Source: Monoglobus sp964617455
GTDB taxonomy: Bacteria; Bacillota; Clostridia; Monoglobales; Monoglobaceae
Length of the DNA stretch: 17,582 bases
Reading direction: 5' to 3'
NCBI GenBank assembly: GCA_964617455.1
Contig: CAZTYF010000026.1
Location: forward strand, 1 to 17,582
Both the position numbers and the translations under genes were made by a program. Below are positions 15,208-17,582 of this stretch, in pieces. Each line of letters begins with the position of its first letter. Positions within the stretch are counted from its first letter, which is position 1. The notes beneath the pieces were generated by a model. The model was not told the DNA's origin, ran no database searches, and saw nothing but the letters and a program-made list of their open reading frames with translations.

Positions 15208-16968
15208 CTACATGATTTTGGCAACGCCGGAATATATCTGGCCTCTCGGTCCGTCTATGGTCACGGTGGTGCCGTTCTTCAATATCTTGGTGGCCCCTTT
15301 GACGCCTACCAAAACGGGTATATCAAGGGTCATGCCCACAACAGCCGCATGGGAGGTGGCGCCGCCGGTCTCCGTGATAATGGCGGAGGCCCGTCTGCAC
15401 AGAGAAATGAGCTCGTTGTTGGTCTCTTTGATAACCAAGATATCCCCGTCCTCAAAGTTCTTCAGGGCATCGTTGTTGCTGGCCGCAACGCAAACCTTGC
15501 CGCTGACCGAATTGGTGGAGAAGCTCTGGCCGGAAGCCAATATGTCTCCCACAAGCTGGACTTTGAGCACGTTGGTGGTTCCGCTTATGCCCAAAGGTGA
15601 GCCTCCGGTGAGAACCACCACATCGCCCTTTTTGACTATGTCGGTCTCCTCAACCGCACAATCCACCGCATGGGTGAAAAGCTCGTCGCTGGTGTTCTTC
15701 ATTTCGGTCATCATGGGAGTGATGCCCCAGCTCAAATTGAGCTGCCGCCAGGTCTTTTTGTTCATGGTTCCCGCTATAATCGGGCAGGCGGGCCTGTAGG
15801 CGGCAATTTGACGGGGAGTGTAGCCCGACTTGGAAACGGTGATAATGGCCGTGGCGCCCAAGTCGTGGGCCGTGGTGCAGGAAGAGTGGCTGATGGCGTT
15901 GGACACACTGGGTGACTGCTCAATGTGCCTGGATTCAAATTGGGCAACATAGTCAATTTTCTCTTCCGTTTTGTTGCAAATCTGGGCCATGGTTCTGAGG
16001 GCGCGGACGGGATATTTGCCCACCGCCGTCTCTCCCGACAGCATAACTATGGAAGTTCCGTCATACACCGCATTGGCCACATCGGATATCTCCGCACGGG
16101 TCGGGCGGGGATTGTGGGTTATGCTCTCAAGCATTTGGGTTGCGGTGACAACCATCTTGCCTGCGCTGAAGCACTGCCTGATAAGCTTCTTTTGGATGGC
16201 GGGCAGCTCATCGAAGTTAATCTCAACGCCCATATCGCCTCTGGCGACCATGATGCCGTCGCTGACTTTGAGAATGGACTCAATGTTGTCAACACCCTGT
16301 TTGTTCTCTATCTTTGAGATAATCTGGATATCCTCGCCGCCGTTTTGCTCAAGAATTCTCTTGATTTCCAACACATCGAAAGCCGAACGGACGAAGGATG
16401 CCGCGATGAAGTCAAAATCCTGCTCAATGCCGAATTTGATGTCGTCCTCGTCCTTTTCGCTCATATACTCCATGCCCAGCTCAATGCCGGGGATGTTGAT
16501 GCTCTTGTGGTTGCTGACCGGGCCGCCATTCATAACCTGGCAAATTACGTCGCCGCCCTTGACGTTTTCCACAACCATCTCAATGAGGCCGTCGTCAATC
16601 AGGATTTTGTCTCCCGGATGAACATCCTCCGCCAGGTGCTTGTAGGTTATCATGGTCCGCTTCTCGTCTCCCAGGATTTTCTTGGGGGTGAGAGTGAAGG
16701 ATTGGCCTGCCTCCAGCATAACCTTGCCCTCTTTGAAGTCTCCCGTTCTTACCTCCGGACCCTTGGTGTCAAGGAGGAGGGCAATGGGAAGATTGAGCTC
16801 CTCCCGCATCTTCTTGACCGCATTTATGCGAACCAAGTGCTCCTCATGAGTGCCGTGGGAAAAATTGATTCGGGCGCAGTTCATTCCGCCCAACATAAGC
16901 TTTCTGAGCACCTCCGGGTCATCTGTGGCGGGACCCAAGGTGCAGATAATTTTGGTTTTTCTTGTCAT
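15208..16968 (-). CDS. pyk: Pyruvate kinase with C-terminal PEP-utilising (phosphohistidine) domain
   Basis: Pyruvate kinase converts phosphoenolpyruvate and ADP to pyruvate and ATP, the last step of glycolysis. At 586 residues it matches the long Geobacillus-type enzyme rather than the roughly 470-residue E. coli one. Visible active-site features are ARINFSHG (R33, N35, S37), LDTKGPEVRTG (67-76), K219 and E221 in ISKIEN, and ARGDMG (D245). The extra C-terminal domain carries TGGATSHAAVVG with H540, matching the phosphohistidine swivelling domain of PEP synthase-like enzymes. In pyruvate kinases this domain is not required for catalysis. GGGGAGG precedes the ATG, which overlaps the mtrB stop as ATGA, so translation is coupled to mtrB. 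Confidence 0.98.
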   Translation of the reverse strand: MTRKTKIICTLGPATDDPEVLRKLMLGGMNCARINFSHGTHEEHLVRINAVKKMREELNLPIALLLDTKGPEVRTGDFKEGKVMLEAGQSFTLTPKKILGDEKRTMITYKHLAEDVHPGDKILIDDGLIEMVVENVKGGDVICQVMNGGPVSNHKSINIPGIELGMEYMSEKDEDDIKFGIEQDFDFIAASFVRSAFDVLEIKRILEQNGGEDIQIISKIENKQGVDNIESILKVSDGIMVARGDMGVEINFDELPAIQKKLIRQCFSAGKMVVTATQMLESITHNPRPTRAEISDVANAVYDGTSIVMLSGETAVGKYPVRALRTMAQICNKTEEKIDYVAQFESRHIEQSPSVSNAISHSSCTTAHDLGATAIITVSKSGYTPRQIAAYRPACPIIAGTMNKKTWRQLNLSWGITPMMTEMKNTSDELFTHAVDCAVEETDIVKKGDVVVLTGGSPLGISGTTNVLKVQLVGDILASGQSFSTNSVSGKVCVAASNNDALKNFEDGDILVIKETNNELISLCRRASAIITETGGATSHAAVVGMTLDIPVLVGVKGATKILKNGTTVTIDGPRGQIYSGVAKIM

Positions 16969-17198
16969 TTGTTATCCTCCCCTACGTTTATTATTCCTGT
17001 TTTGGTATATAATTTTGCTTTTCCTCTGATTTTGATTGCCGAGGTGTTCTCGGTGAATTGGGCAATATAGGCCTCGCCCTTGTCAAGTTTTTCCGTATGA
17101 TGGAATTTGGTGTCCTTGCCCCGGGTGAGACCTATTATGGTAACCCCGTCCTCCTCCGCCAAAACCGTGACATATTCTCCGAAAGCATTTACATCCAT
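16965..17198 (-). CDS. mtrB: Trp RNA-binding attenuation protein (TRAP)
   Basis: TRAP forms an 11-subunit ring that, with tryptophan bound, wraps RNA carrying about eleven GAG/UAG repeats and shuts off trp genes by termination or blocked translation. The 77 residues align without gaps to the Bacillus subtilis protein as I recall it (75 residues), including GLTRGKDTKFHHTEKL and IAQFTENTSAIKIRGKA. The RNA-contacting K37, K56 and R58 and the tryptophan-pocket T25 and T30 fall at identical positions. I chose the ATG at 17198, just after GGGAGG, over the in-frame ATGs at 17216 and 17222; it gives the same numbering. Its stop overlaps the pyk start (ATGA). Neither trp genes, nor folE (its Bacillus neighbour), nor an anti-TRAP gene is present here. 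Confidence 0.95.
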   Translation of the reverse strand: MDVNAFGEYVTVLAEEDGVTIIGLTRGKDTKFHHTEKLDKGEAYIAQFTENTSAIKIRGKAKLYTKTGIINVGEDNK

Positions 17199-17234
17199 AA
17201 AAAAACCTCCCGCCATATACATCTCTGTATGTTA

Positions 17235-17263
17235 ATTATAACCCAACACCCCCCAAATTGCAA
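17235..17263 (-). promoter_or_regulatory. Sigma-A promoter of the mtrB-pyk operon
   Basis: On the minus strand TTGCAA (17263-17258) and a perfect TATAAT (17240-17235) are spaced by 17 bp, including a run of six Gs. The roughly 30-base leader contains a small ATACA/TGTAT hairpin (17217-17230) and no series of GAG or UAG repeats, so TRAP does not obviously control its own mRNA here. Confidence 0.7.
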
Positions 17264-17275
17264 GACAAATTTGTG
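17264..17275. promoter_or_regulatory. Palindrome abutting the mtrB -35, resembling the 11-137 array unit
   Basis: GACAAATTTGTG matches the array unit GACAnnTTTGTC at nine of the ten specified bases and contains the perfect palindrome ACAAATTTGT. It starts one base beyond the -35 box of the mtrB promoter. A single site of this kind could be chance. Confidence 0.22.
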
Positions 17276-17346
17276 GAAATTTTATAGCACCCCGTAAAAA
17301 TATCCCCAACCCTCCAAAGAGGCTTTATAAGGCGAAAAAACGGAAC

Positions 17347-17375
17347 TTGACAAATTACGGGTGTTACGATATATT
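17347..17375 (+). promoter_or_regulatory. Sigma-A promoter of the right-edge gene
   Basis: A consensus TTGACA (17347-17352) and TATATT (17370-17375) are spaced by 17 bp, 25 bp before the ATG at 17401. It is divergent from the mtrB promoter. Confidence 0.75.
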
Positions 17376-17400
17376 GAAAAAAAGAAAGGAAGGTTTTGAG

Positions 17401-17580
17401 ATGGAAAATGCCAGGGATCTGTTTTTGAGCGGGATGAATTGTGCACAGGCGGTTTTGTGCGCTTTTTCGGAGGAATTGGGGCTGGAGCGGGAGACGGCTT
17501 TGAAAATCTCCGAAGGTATCTATACTCCCGGCGGAGCCTTCGGCCGAACCCGGAGCAACCGCAGCACCCGTTTCCTATAA
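17401..17580 (+). CDS. C_GCAxxG_C_C family protein, incomplete and apparently frameshifted at the window edge
   Basis: The first 45 or so residues match the small redox-type C_GCAxxG_C_C proteins: FLSGMNCAQAVLCAFSEELGL with C14, then the helix ETALKIS and a glycine-rich GGAFGRT. The family normally continues with a TCGAVSG-like block and further cysteines over about 100 more residues. Here the frame instead reads RSNRSTRFL and stops at 17578-17580. Shifting the frame by one base at the CCC near 17549-17551 gives GATAAPVS, which partly resembles the missing block. So this is a sequencing or assembly error near a contig end, or a decayed gene. ATG 17401 follows AGGAAGG at 8 bases. Family members are thought to act in electron transfer; the function is unproven. 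Confidence 0.6.
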   Translation: MENARDLFLSGMNCAQAVLCAFSEELGLERETALKISEGIYTPGGAFGRTRSNRSTRFL

Positions 17581-17582
17581 CA

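Overview
The window looks like ordinary chromosomal DNA from an uncultured or poorly characterised member of the Clostridia (Firmicutes). The basis is gene content and order. There is a radA-carD-ispD-ispF run, a TRAP (MtrB) protein, a pyruvate kinase with the Bacillus-type C-terminal phosphohistidine domain, a SpoIID/LytB protein and a C_GCAxxG_C_C family protein. Ribosome binding sites are strong GGAGG types, TTG and GTG starts are frequent, and the promoters are clear sigma-A types with 17-bp spacers. I see no tRNA, rRNA, CRISPR array, prophage, transposase or recognisable defence system. Codon use appears even across the window.

Layout. Positions 1-438 contain no recognisable protein gene but are the most structured non-coding stretch. 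Six 12-bp near-palindromes are spaced at exactly 23 bp (11-137). They are followed by an extended -10 promoter, a run of four stem-loops (264-363) that overlaps a possible 18-codon leader ORF, and a second promoter. Positions 439-1692 (+) encode a GltD/NfnB-like flavoprotein that ends at a good terminator. Positions 1777-5034 (-) are a radA-carD-ispD-ispF operon read from a promoter near 5115-5143. Divergent from it, 5366-12021 (+) is a tight run: a membrane GT2 glycosyltransferase, glmS, an exported SpoIID/LytB protein, queA and tgt. Convergent to tgt is a Na/Pi cotransporter with a PhoU-like tail (12036-13793, -), which has its own promoter inside the end of the next gene. Positions 13886-17198 (-) form a mtrB-pyk-thioesterase-EamA operon with 4-bp overlaps at two of its junctions. 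At the right edge a C_GCAxxG_C_C gene starts on the + strand and loses its family match about 30 bases before the end.

How the genes fit together. IspD and IspF are two steps of the MEP isoprenoid pathway. RadA (recombination) and CarD (RNA polymerase binding) share their transcript. GlmS makes glucosamine-6-phosphate for wall precursors, which fits its neighbours, a sugar transferase and a peptidoglycan-cleaving-type protein. QueA and Tgt are the tRNA queuosine steps. The surprising association is TRAP, the tryptophan-responsive RNA-binding regulator, translationally coupled to pyruvate kinase with no trp gene nearby. The strongest candidates for something undescribed are the 23-bp operator-like array with the structured leader next to it, and the mtrB-pyk coupling. 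No computation was run. Family calls rest on motif recognition, and residue numbers were counted by eye.
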